From Rhyzopertha dominica (Eukaryota > Arthropoda > Insecta > Coleoptera > Bostrichidae), in NCBI GenBank assembly GCA_025024175.1, contig QCXZ01000001.1, positions 28,576,942 to 28,640,941 on the forward strand: 64,000 bases of DNA, in the 5' to 3' direction. A model generated the notes under the pieces. The model searched no databases. It was not told the DNA's origin and saw only the letters and a program-made list of their open reading frames with translations. The number at the start of each line of letters is the position of its first letter. Within the stretch, counting starts at the first letter, position 1. The position numbers and the translations under genes are program-made. Below are positions 24,170 to 33,505 of this stretch, piece by piece.

Positions 24170-24880
24170 TGTTTCTGTTGCTTACTTTTTGTCAAATATT
24201 TTTTCAATATTGCAACAGCAGCAGGGGAATTCTATACCAGGCTAATGAATTTTCATCTTTCGTTTGGTTGTTTTTTAATCGTTAGTATAAATTTGCTTAG
24301 TTTTTAGATTGTAGAGACCTTGTGTAATTTATATGCTCTTATAGCATTTCTTTAACTTTATCGATAATCTGCTTTACGGTTAGTGTGGGTATATAAATTT
24401 TGAGCAAACGTCTAGTTCAAGCAGAATTTGAGTTGATAAATCATTTGTTACTAGGTTTCCTGAATTGGGGCCAGCTGTAGTGCCCATCGCCATTCCTTCC
24501 AGCTGTTGATAAAATTGTTAGTTATAGTCGCAACAGTACTCAACCATTGTAGTTTCAATAGTTTTTATTTAATACTTTAATGACTAGTTCCTTAGTTACA
24601 TTTGTGTATAGAGACGTAACATGAAATGACTACTAAGCTGTCATTTTTTGATAGCATCTATTAGTTCCAAAGAGTTTTTAATATTATGGTAGGAAGTTGA
24701 CGCTGCATTTATTAAACTTGTATGAAGAAGCTGTGATAAACTATAATTTATAGCAATGGGTCTGTAACTAATGTAACCAACTTTTTTGTGAACTTTGCAT
24801 TGTCAATACAGTCGGAGAGCTGCACTATTGTGTATATCTAATTTAGTAATTACACGGAATCTGATTATTTTTTAAATGGT
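24170..24880 (-). pseudogene. Penelope-like element RT remnant
   Basis: On the minus strand, 'SFHVTSLYTNVT' (24,594-24,633) matches the PLE motif around S-D-V-x-SLFTN. It is followed by 'YQQLEGMAMGTTAGP' (24,470-24,512), the PLE motif usually read Y-x-Q-x-x-G-x-AMG-S-x-x-SP. 'NLVTNDL' follows. Upstream, 'NIKNSLELIDAI' fits the segment before motif A. The frame shifts between these blocks and the catalytic YVDD box is not recognisable. PLE RTs are related to telomerase and usually have a C-terminal GIY-YIG nuclease, which is absent here. Confidence 0.7.
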
Positions 24881-24964
24881 TTACCAATTTGTTGGCTTTC
24901 ATATGATACGTGTTGGTAGGATCTTTTTTAAGAGTTGGTATGTATTACTATCAATTAATGACAA

Positions 24965-25184
24965 AGAGACTTAATTGGGTATTTTTCAGGTAAAATTAAT
25001 AAAAAAGTATTGCTACCTCTGACCAGGATTTAAATCCGGGACCTTTTGATTACTAGTCAAACGTGCTACACTACCGTTTTGATCAGAAATTTTAATAGAG
25101 CCCTGAGGGTGCTGTGACAGCACGTTTGACTGGCAATACTATTTCATTAATAAATCTATCTGCAAAATACCCATTACAATCTCT
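24965..25184. mobile_element. foldback element with internal tRNA-like sequence
   Basis: The left outer arm (24,965-25,016) and right outer arm (about 25,135-25,184) are imperfect reverse complements. Both carry AATTGGGTATTTT-like and AAAAGTATTGC-like blocks. Inside, AGTCAAACGTGCT (25,055-25,067) is matched in inverted orientation near 25,118-25,130. A 15-nt palindrome, GTGCTGTGACAGCAC, lies at 25,109-25,123. The arms enclose the tRNA-like sequence on the minus strand. No ORF. It may be a MITE that captured a SINE head, or a self-inverted SINE. Confidence 0.65.
25016..25089 (-). tRNA. tRNA-Thr(AGT)-like pseudogene or SINE head
   Basis: On the minus strand a 74-nt cloverleaf can be drawn. The acceptor is TTTCTGA/TCAGAGG with G-U pairs. 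The anticodon arm TTTGA/TCAAA is perfect with loop CTAGTAA, giving anticodon AGT. The T-arm CCGGA/CCTGG encloses TTTAAAT, a decayed TTCGAAT B box. The D-arm pairs poorly and G53-C61 is lost, so a functional tRNA is unlikely. The surrounding words resemble tRNA-derived repeats seen in insects. It lies inside the inverted arms described for 24,965-25,184. Confidence 0.5.
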
Positions 25185-25700
25185 TATAATCAATATCAAT
25201 TAATTTTTTTGTTGTTATGTGCTGCTATGTTTTTTAAACATAATTGATGTTACCTTGTCTTTCACTTACTAGTAACTAGTTCTGGAATTTTGTGTTTGCA
25301 CGTCCACTTCTGTGAACTATCTTTTAATTTTATGCTTACTATATTTTAAATTTTGTTGACTGTTGTCAAATAATTAAATAGAAAGAAAAAAAGCCCGTTT
25401 TGGTACTTAGTGATTAATACAATTAACTACGTTACAAATACAATAATGACGATAATAACAAATTACTGCTATTTGTGTTTCACTTGTATTTTTTATGTTC
25501 ATATTCTTACCGAGGAAAACATTAATAGACTGCCGTGCTTGATAAGACATGGGCAACAGTAAAACAACATCAACACATAATACAGAAACCATAATAACTG
25601 ACATCGTCGATTGGAGAGACTAACGCATCGCGCACTTTTGTCAAGATCACCTATACTTGCCTAATTTGTTGTAAATTTCACTCCCCATCGTTTATTGCTC
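25185..25700. other. AT-rich spacer
   Basis: No gene or repeat recognised. Confidence 0.4.
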
Positions 25701-25710
25701 CTTATTTAGC

Positions 25711-25887
25711 TGTAAAATGTACCGGTAAACAGTGAGTGCATTTTTTGTAGGTTTTTCAGGTTACTTGTTTATCGCGCATTTATAGCATTCGGTGTCCAGC
25801 TATGCTAGTAAATGTATGTGCGCTACGCGAAAATAAAAGCTATTGTTAAGACTTCAGTTTTCTTTTCTTTAAACTCAATACATAACA
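25711..25887 (+). repeat. 5' LTR of the Gypsy element
   Basis: Begins TGTAAAATGTACCGG and ends CTCAATACATAACA. AAATAAAAGC near 25,841 could be the polyadenylation signal. About 177 bp. Confidence 0.8.
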
Positions 25888-25929
25888 GTGGCGACGAGGT
25901 GCGTAAATCAGTAAATCAGTGCCGTAGTG

Positions 25930-26330
25930 TCAAACGCCGGATAAAAAAATGTCGGAAACAGAAGGTACAAAGGTTATACCGTCGGTTGGACTTCTGGGCA
26001 CGTTTGAGTGCATTTGATTATAAAAATTCGGACTTCACGATTTTTCGGGAAAGACTTAATCAGTTTTTCATAGCAAACAGGATTACGGATGAAAATCGAA
26101 AGAGCCATATTGCTTAATACGTTAAGTAAAGATACTTTTTATTAGTTCGAAATTAATCTATCCCGGCGACACCCGAATCGAAAACGTTGAGGTTTTGGAC
26201 GAACATTTTAGGCCAGTTAAAACTTATTTCGCAGAACGAGTTAAAATCTATACAGCAAGGAAGGCCGCGAATAACTGGTCAGCACAGGTAAAAACCCCTT
26301 TATAAACTATTAGAAAAGAATGTAGTTTGG
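25930..26330 (+). pseudogene. Gypsy gag remnant fused to an RT connection piece
   Basis: Split frames give 'FDYKNSDFTIFRERLNQFF' and 'ITDENRKSHIALLNTL', typical of the insect Gypsy gag N-terminal domain. 'KIYTARKAANNWSAQ' follows. The text then jumps directly to 'PLYKLLEKNVVWEW', which belongs to the RT/RNase H connection. So most of gag, protease and the RT palm have been deleted. Stops near 26,116 and 26,145 further break the frame. Confidence 0.7.
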
Positions 26331-26762
26331 GAATGGACAAAGGAAGCTCTAAAATCATTTGAATGTATCAAAGCTGCATTAGTGTGTTCCGATAACGCGA
26401 CATCATTTACGTCCGGTGAGTTCGAGTTTTTTTTTAAATGCGATATCAAACGTCTAACAGGAGCTCCGTATAGCCCGGCTACAAACGATCAAGCTGAAAG
26501 CGAGGTGAAAATAATGAAAAGAGCGATTTTAAAAACAAAATACGATAATAAAGCTGAAAATATAAACTTGATAATTAATAGATTTTTGTTTCATTATCGC
26601 AACACACCGCACACCACCACAGGCGAATCTCCAGCAAATTTACTTTTAGGACGAAAACTAACTAATTTTGATTTATTAGCACCTTCTGTAGCAAATAAGT
26701 TTAAGATTCTCAAAACGAACAAACTAAAAGAAATTCTAATAACAGAAAACCTGTTTTTGTGA
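26330..26762 (+). pseudogene. Gypsy RNase H junction and integrase fragment
   Basis: The frame 26,382-26,762 starts in the integrase core at 'SDNATSFTSGEF' (second catalytic Asp). It continues through 'GAPYSPATNDQAESEVKIMK', containing the third catalytic residue (Glu in the ND-QAE-S-V block), to 'YRNTPHTTTGESPANLLLGR'. Upstream residues 'ALKSFECIKAALV' belong to the RT/RNase H connection, so RNase H, the zinc-binding domain and the first integrase Asp are missing. Immediately after 26,762 a stop truncates the C-terminal domain, whose remains ('VRDYREHKPNWCEATI') continue in another frame. Confidence 0.85.
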
Positions 26763-27261
26763 AAAATCAAGTTGGTTAGGTTCGTGATTACAGAGAACAT
26801 AAGCCAAATTGGTGTGAAGCTACCATAAAAATTCTTTTAGCTCATAGAACTTATATTGTAAAGTTAGAAAATGTAAACATTGCTTGTAAAAATAAATAAA
26901 ACCTAGAACACCGCGAATTGGAACACAAAAACCACCTGTCAGCATCACGCCACGTTCAAATTTAAACACTCATAATGACAATTACTTACCTGTTAGTAAT
27001 ATAATATTAGGGCGCAGAAGTCAGATTAAATCACCTGAGAGATTACAAGTTTCTTGAAAAAAATCTAGTTATGTAATATATAATATATATCTTGTATATT
27101 ATATATAATGCAAATACTTATTTGTTTAAAAAATTCTCGTTTGCACATCTAATTTTCTTGCTTATGTATAATATTGGTAAATTTTTGTCATGTTATTTAA
27201 TAAACTTAAAATTTTAGGGGAAAGGTAAGTTGTGAAATGTATTTAGCTTAATTTATTTAGT

Positions 27262-27432
27262 TGTAAAATGTATCGGGAAACAGTGAGTGCGCTTTTTCGG
27301 TTGCTAGTTTATTGCGCATTTATAGCATTCGGTGTCGAGCTATGCCAGTAAATGTANGTGCGCTACGCAAAAATAAAAGCTATTGTCAAAGAGTTACTTT
27401 AGTTTTTTTTTCTTTAAACTCAATACATAGCA
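27262..27432 (+). repeat. 3' LTR of the Gypsy element
   Basis: Matches the 5' LTR with numerous substitutions and small indels. Ends CTCAATACATAGCA. A short AT-rich palindrome at about 27,075-27,110 lies upstream of it. Confidence 0.8.
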
Positions 27433-29213
27433 AAAGACTATTAAGCCAGCTTGATACTGCACTACACTTTTAAATTTGCATTTTAATATTCCACCCATTC
27501 ACATTAAGCTTATTGTGTGAACACTTCCAAACAGTGCTGGGCTTAATATACAATACGGTCGAGTCTTGGATTTATCGAGCAAAACTCAGGATCTGTAGTT
27601 TACCCGTTCAGACCAAATGACATATCGGTCCGAACAATGCCGCAATCAATTCAGGTGTGCCTCGCATCCTCCCAATCTTTGCTGCGAATTGGCCTCGTTC
27701 CCGTGAATAATAGGGGAATACACAACAGCCGCGCTCATGCAGATATTGTTTTCGGACTCATTTTTCTTTGTTGTGAGCTTGTCAATGGAAGATTGATTCC
27801 TCCGCGTTGTTAAACCGACGGTGCGTAAACATGCTGAAATCGTATCTTAATGTATAAAATTTCGCATTTAATATAGCCAATAAAAAGTTACTTTCGAGGC
27901 TGTACACGCAGCGTAAAAAGACAGTGCCGAACAGATGATTGATGGAGGATTCGATTGCATACATTTGCATAATGAGGCCACAATACGTGAGCGGTATTGC
28001 CTACGAAAGGTCTGGGAGCGTATCTGGTCCTTTCAGGACAAACGGCAAGGCACGATTTAATAACAGATATTGGGGAAGCGGGCTGTATTATCCTTTGTAG
28101 TAAACAAGTGATCTTGAGGTTGTCGACTTTAATATATTAATCTCTCACAACTTCACTTCCAGTAATGCATTTTTAACGTACTCTTTCAGCACAAGTCCAA
28201 CAAAATTCGATTTTATGAAATAAGCCTTTGTTTTCGTAATCTATAAATATACATATGTACCTATTTGTTTTAAATGTTTCTTTATAAACATACAATTAGA
28301 ATTTATTTAACGTAATTTGCAATTTGGTTCGTCGTACATGATTCTAAATCAACAGCTCTTGAGAAATGCACCGAGTGCCATGCTAAAGAACAACGGTGTA
28401 AAATAGAGGCCGCATGGACTTGAATAAAACAACGGTGAACGTCGATTATCCAGATGTTAAACATTTTTTGCTATGTAACCATGCGGTTTTAAAAAGAAGC
28501 GTAACACGCGTTGTATTTACGCAATAGGTTTCTACCTCTGTGTGCATGAAGTTGGCATTCAGCACTAAACTTGCATCTAAGTGGACTATTTGCCACCCAA
28601 CTGCCAGCGTTGAGGTTATACTGAAAACTGCTTAGCGCTGCTTTAGTGCCGAAGTGTGAGATTCCAAAAAAAAAGAGTTATATGGTCTGGGTTTTTGCCA
28701 ACTGGGCTTGCATTTAACTTCTTTAGAGGTGTAATGTTTATTGCTCATTTAGTGTTTTGTTTTTGAAACAAATCGCTGCTTGTCTCTTGATGTCTTTAAC
28801 GTTTTCACATCTTCCCACCATTATTATTTTGATTTTCTTCTATCAGCCATAGACAGGAAACGCGTTAAAATATCATTCAAGTATTAGTGGATTGAATTTT
28901 TCATACGTTCAGCAATTTATTCTAAAACCAAGAGAGGGTTTGTCAATAGTTTTACATTGTTACCTTAAATTTTAGCTGATTTGCTTATGTTAGATTATGA
29001 AGAAAAACAATTTGTATCGGACACAAAATTATCATTACAAAGTAAGTAGACGACATTCTTTTGTATTTATAAAAGCAGTTGCAGATTGTTTCATGTATTG
29101 TTAAATTTTCTGAGCAAAGTAAACGAAAATTTATGATAGAGACAAAGTATTCCTTGTCATCTTTTCCCCAACAAGCTATTGTTTTTCACATTTCCGCAGT
29201 TATCAGTGTTGAC
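27433..29213. other. non-coding stretch with GC-richer islands (about 27,540-28,130 and 28,330-28,640)
   Basis: The islands have no credible ORF and no repeat partner in the window. They contain TTGTGAGCTTGTCAATGG-type mixed-composition sequence unlike the AT-rich DNA around them. They are candidate conserved non-coding elements; nothing decisive is visible. Confidence 0.35.
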
Positions 29214-29580
29214 GAAAGCACAATAGTGCAGAAAGAAATTCTATTGCGAAATAGAACGACCTAGTAGCGACTTAGGTCTGCGGCAGGAATCTAAGATAGC
29301 TAAATGGAAGAATAAGAAATCTCCGAGAGGCATTGCATAGTGCCAAATAAAAGACCATGTGATTCATGAGTTTCGCTGTTTTTTTTTCAGCTCATCAGGC
29401 GGAGGTACCGACTTGTTAAACTAAACAGATATGGAACTATTACTTATTTCTCATTATCTAATGTTTGTGTTTCTTTCATTTAACCATGACATATACCTGC
29501 AGTAGGGGCTAAGTAGTTACTAGCTCGTGGTTCTATTTGCAGTGGATCCGATAGATTGCTTTCTGCACTATTGTGCTTTC
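29214..29580. mobile_element. inverted-repeat element with perfect 22-bp outer arms
   Basis: GAAAGCACAATAGTGCAGAAAG at 29,214-29,235 is exactly reversed at 29,559-29,580. Weaker matching continues inward for about 50 bp more (AATAGAAC, CTAGTA, ACTTAG blocks). The interior has no recognisable ORF. It fits a MITE-like or foldback element; no target duplication was identified. Confidence 0.7.
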
Positions 29581-30598
29581 ACCATAACTTTCATGGCTTG
29601 TACGATTTCGTACTTCGAGTTGCCTGTGTTGGTTATCATGTTAGTACCTACTAATCAGCTGAAAATATAGCGAAACCCATGCATGGATGGGTCCGGATTG
29701 ATAACCAGACCAGAAATTTGTGGTTTATGTCTTTAAGAAGATAAACATGTTGTTTAACATGAAATTAGTCTAAAGCTTTCATACCGTCATAACTTCCTTC
29801 CGGATCATTTAATAGTACCATTGAGTATAACTAGAGTGCTAACCACCTATGGGCGTATGAACCACGATCCCCTTGCCCCGCGTTAAGTTTGACGGTTGGT
29901 AGATTCATAACACAAGCTCAAGAAAGTGGCTCCGTTTGCGGATTTTAACCCAACTTCAAAGTACATATCGCAGCAACCAAGCGATGGAGGGGGAACAGTA
30001 ATACACGGTACATGTCGTCGCGGTTGCATGTTGCATCTTTCGTTGTGATTGCGAAAATGATCGTTGGCTCGCGGCTGCCGGCCACTGCTGACGACTAGGC
30101 AGCAATCTCATCTGTCGCAAAAACACAAAACTACATAAAAATAAAAATATGGCAATAAAAGAGGTTGGGTGTACAAAAGCAATAGGAAATTAGCTAAGTG
30201 TTGTTTTTGTTTTATATACAACTTTAAGATTAAGTGGTGCAGGAGCCAATGTTGTAAAAAATTTGTAAATGCTCTCTTGACATATCCTGCATTGCTCCCC
30301 ACTTATCAACTGATTTTTTGACGACCATAGATCACATTTTGCGTTTATTTCTCCTTTTAAGTCTGCCCGATTCATACTGTTTCTATTTTTAAATAGTAAA
30401 ATGAAATATCAATCCACATGTAAGCACATTCTTTAAAAAATAAGCATTCTTGAATTTAACAGCACAGTAAATTTTATTACTATTACAGTAATCTACATAT
30501 AAGAAATCTAGATTTTACCAGCCGTGATTGCAATTTCTATGTCGTCCTTCTGTTCATTTATAGCACGCGTATTTTTAAAAACAATTAGTAGTTTTCAA
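29581..30598. other. non-coding spacer, holds one copy of a shared 26-bp word
   Basis: At 29,818-29,844 lies CATTGAGTATAACTAGAG plus 8 more bases, found again inverted at 34,638-34,663. The remainder is mixed-composition non-coding sequence. Short minus-strand frames at 30,108-30,375 lack recognisable domains. Confidence 0.4.
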
Positions 30599-31269
30599 TA
30601 TACAAGATGTCCTCGAAATACACCAACAAGGTTTGACAGGTGATAGAAAAGGCAATCTTAAAGAATTTTTTCGAATAAAAAAAATTCCGAAAACGCTTTA
30701 ATTGTGATATACATAGGGTGTTGAAATTGAATTTTGAAAAATGATTTTTTCATACTATTCCCGAACTATAAAAGATATCATTACAATAAGAAAAAGTAAT
30801 CGGGGGATTTCTAAAGCACCAGTGGCGTGCACTGGGGTAATATACACCCCCTCTTTTTAATATAACTTTTAGATATGTTGACTTTTAGACAAAACTAATA
30901 CAGTTTTGTAATCTCTAATCAATTCTAAATACAATATGTCTGTTCGATCATTTTTTAAATTCAACTTCAACACCTTTTATATCAAAAATAAAGCATTTTC
31001 GGAAATTTTTTATTCTAATGAAAGTTTTTAAAATTGCATTTCTATCACTATTCAAGCGTTGTCAGCTTCAATAACATGTTTGCGATTTCACAAAGTAATA
31101 GTGGTGTAGTGCTTTTCAATCAAAAAATCAATTTTTAGGGGCGAATGAGTCGCTTTACAGCAAACTTCAAAGAGTCAATGGAAAAATTTTTATTCGAAAA
31201 AAATTTTTAAAATTGTATTCTCTGTCACCTGCCCAACGTTGTCGGTGTATTCCGAGGACACTCTGTATA
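30599..31269. mobile_element. non-autonomous element with about 57-bp terminal inverted repeats and an inner copy
   Basis: The left end (30,599-30,655) and right end (31,213-31,269) are reverse complements over about 57 bp. Shared blocks include GTCCTCG(A/G)AATACACC and GTGA(T/C)AGA. Part of the left arm (to about 30,750) also matches a second inverted block at about 30,960-31,080, including GGTGTTGAA(A/G)TTGAATTT. There are thus two nested right ends. No transposase frame. ACA(G)A/GTGTCC termini resemble common arthropod MITE ends. Confidence 0.75.
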
Positions 31270-31826
31270 TTTTTTACTTTTGATGCGTTTTTTGCAGCCG
31301 CGTTTTATGGTGATACAGGTGATGCAATTGCCATTTCAAACGTAATTGTTACTTCAAACTAATTATTTGCACTTTAAAGTTACAATTGTTAGATTAAATT
31401 ACAAATTATTAAAAAAAGTACGCTAACTTCTCTTCTAGGCCTTCTAACTTCGTGATGCACTCGATATAAAACTGCTTTTTTTAATAAAAGTACGGAATTT
31501 CAAGTAGATAAAAATTTTCCTTTTTTTGTATTAAAAAAATTAGAAACATGCAATTAATATATAATATACGTTATTTTCTTAAGAGCAAGAGAGTTTTACT
31601 ACTGACACAAGATAATAATTCATAATAACGAGTTAGAAACTTCAATTAAAGTATAAGATAATATTTTGTCGTATTCAATTAAAGTAGGTGATATTTTCAA
31701 ATCCATAGGTAAATATAAAAAGAAATTTGACGATTTTATAAACTTACCTCAGAAACAACCAGTGAAAGACAGTTTTTTGGCACACAAACGAGTTTGAAAA
31801 TATTTTGAAGTTTAATTAATTAGTTT
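31270..31826. other. AT-rich spacer
   Basis: Nothing recognised. Confidence 0.4.
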
Positions 31827-32123
31827 GACGTGGCGATTTTTATTTCAAATCTTCGTCAGGGCTTCTATAAAACATATACAATGGTACTTAGGTTTAAAAT
31901 ATGTAACTAAACCTTACTGAAAATGAGGTCTATAGTACGGCGCCAACTAAAACATGCAAAATACGTTCCATTAGTATTAATTTTGGACAGATTAATGACA
32001 AAATCTGAAAGTTGGCCCCGTACTATAGACCTCACTTTCAGTAAGATTTAATTACATGTTTTATACCTAAGTACCATTGTAAATTTTTGATAGAAGCCGT
32101 GACGAGGAGTTGAAATAAAAATA
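31827..32123. mobile_element. foldback, arms about 110 bp, with PLE-tail-like motif at the outer ends
   Basis: The left arm (31,831-31,950) and right arm (32,012-32,123) are reverse complements with a few mismatches. Blocks such as AATGGTACTTAGG and GTCTATAGTACGG have exact inverted partners. About 60 bp separate the arms. On the minus strand the outer left end reads CTGACGA, a GATTT/AAATC hairpin, then GCCACGTC (31,827-31,859). This is the same layout as the CTGANGA-GAAACGTC tails elsewhere in the window. No ORF. Confidence 0.8.
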
Positions 32124-33003
32124 GAATGAAAGAAGAATAAACATTATTTTAAGATAAGAAGTCGATTACCCCTTAATTAGGAAGATTTTAACGCTTAACG
32201 TTAACGTATTTATCAATAATGTATATTAATATAACTTTTCCTAAACGTAATATTTTAGTAACAATTGCTTCGTCATAGACAACCACAACTTAAAAGCAGT
32301 AAAGGACCACTGCGATCGATTTTTTATATATAAGATCATCCTGTGAAGCTCCCAAAAAAACTTTAAATTAGGTCAATAAAAAGACCACAGGTTTAAACTG
32401 GCACATCCTCATCCTTACCTTCAAATTCTTTTTAACTAATTACAATATTTTCCCGTGTACGCCAGATAGAACATTTAAGTTATTTTGATCTATTTTTTGC
32501 TTAAATTTGGAAAATGCGTTTCTTTGTCTAATTTTTTAGCCGAGCTACGTATCTGTTTAATTATCCAGAATATATGCTTAAGCTTGTTTGTCAAAGTAGT
32601 TGATGAAGTTTGTTTGTTGATAATTTTGTTCATACTCTTAATTTTTTTATTACAATATCTTTAACTTCTCGACTATAATAAATCTCACATTTTTCTTTCA
32701 AAGTATTTGCTGACGTTTTATCTACTTAACCGTCTTAACATGGCGAATTATTTTCTCATTTTACCGAACAACTGCCTATGCAAAATAAATCTCAATTGAA
32801 AAATTTATTCTTTTCCCGCCGAGGACTTTTGCTGCAATCGAGTGAAAACGTTATAAACGTCAAATTACAAGCGTCGAGGGTATTTGTATTTGTTTTTAGA
32901 ATCTCTTATTTAACTGCTGTAAAATATTATGTTCATTCCTTTTTATTGACAAAAATATACTAAAAATTAACTGCTATCATTAAATTATCTTGATGTTCAT
33001 GAA
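32124..33003. other. AT-rich spacer
   Basis: No recognisable coding sequence or repeat. Confidence 0.4.
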
Positions 33004-33505
33004 TTAGGGCTTGAGCTTAATTTTTTTTTCTGTATATTTCATTGCCAGTTTTATATCTTTTCTCATAAGATTCATATTTTGGTCTAATAATTTTCGATTC
33101 TGCAAAGGATATGAAGTATCGCTCGTTAAATTTATTGAAAAAATATCTGAGTAAATGATTTCTACATTCAATTTTTCAACTTTGAAGTTTTTGTAAGGTC
33201 TAGTTTCAATGATTTTCTTGTATGTACTACTGTCTTCATCCCCATTTATAATATTGCATTTTATCCCAAACATTTTAATACTTAGCCGAAACCCATCTAC
33301 TAAATGTCAGACTCCATATTATTTGAGGATCCTCTATGTATATATTTTTAACACGTATGGTTTGCCTCCTTAGCAGCAGTATGCGCAAAATATGTCGTAA
33401 ATCATAATAGCGCTTCCTGCTTCGTGGTCTCTCATAGTAGCAAATGTTTTTTTCGCATTCATTTATCACTTTAGAATGCACACGATTATATGTTTCCAAA
33501 GACAT
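33004..33505 (-). pseudogene. unrecognised minus-strand coding candidate in two frames
   Basis: Two adjoining minus-strand frames (33,275-33,505, then 33,004-33,273) touch almost end to start, as if one reading frame had been broken by a frameshift near 33,274. They are rich in Lys, Arg, Ile and Tyr. The junction segment 'IIWSLTFSRWVSAKY' vaguely recalls proteins linked to transposons, but I cannot name a family. No zinc finger, catalytic triad or membrane segment is visible. It could be a decayed transposon ORF or chance. Confidence 0.25.

Larger units (their letters stand above)
25711..27432 (+). mobile_element. internally deleted Gypsy-type LTR retrotransposon
   Basis: Two LTRs (25,711-25,887 and 27,262-27,432) flank about 1.4 kb. 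A TGGCGACGAGG primer-site-like sequence starts at 25,889, and a purine-rich AGGGGAAAGG lies near 27,218. Coding scraps run in order gag, RT/RNase H junction, integrase, with large deletions between them. The LTRs differ at many positions and by indels, so the insertion is old. Homology may extend somewhat upstream of both stated LTR starts. No clean target duplication was found. Confidence 0.85.

Noticed and set aside
25016..25089. Functional tRNA-Thr gene
   Set aside because: Decayed D-arm and B box, and location within inverted arms, argue for a pseudogene or SINE head.
30190..30375. Minus-strand 'CRICQESI' string as a ZAD-type zinc finger
   Set aside because: Only two cysteines, no second pair at the right distance and no downstream fingers.
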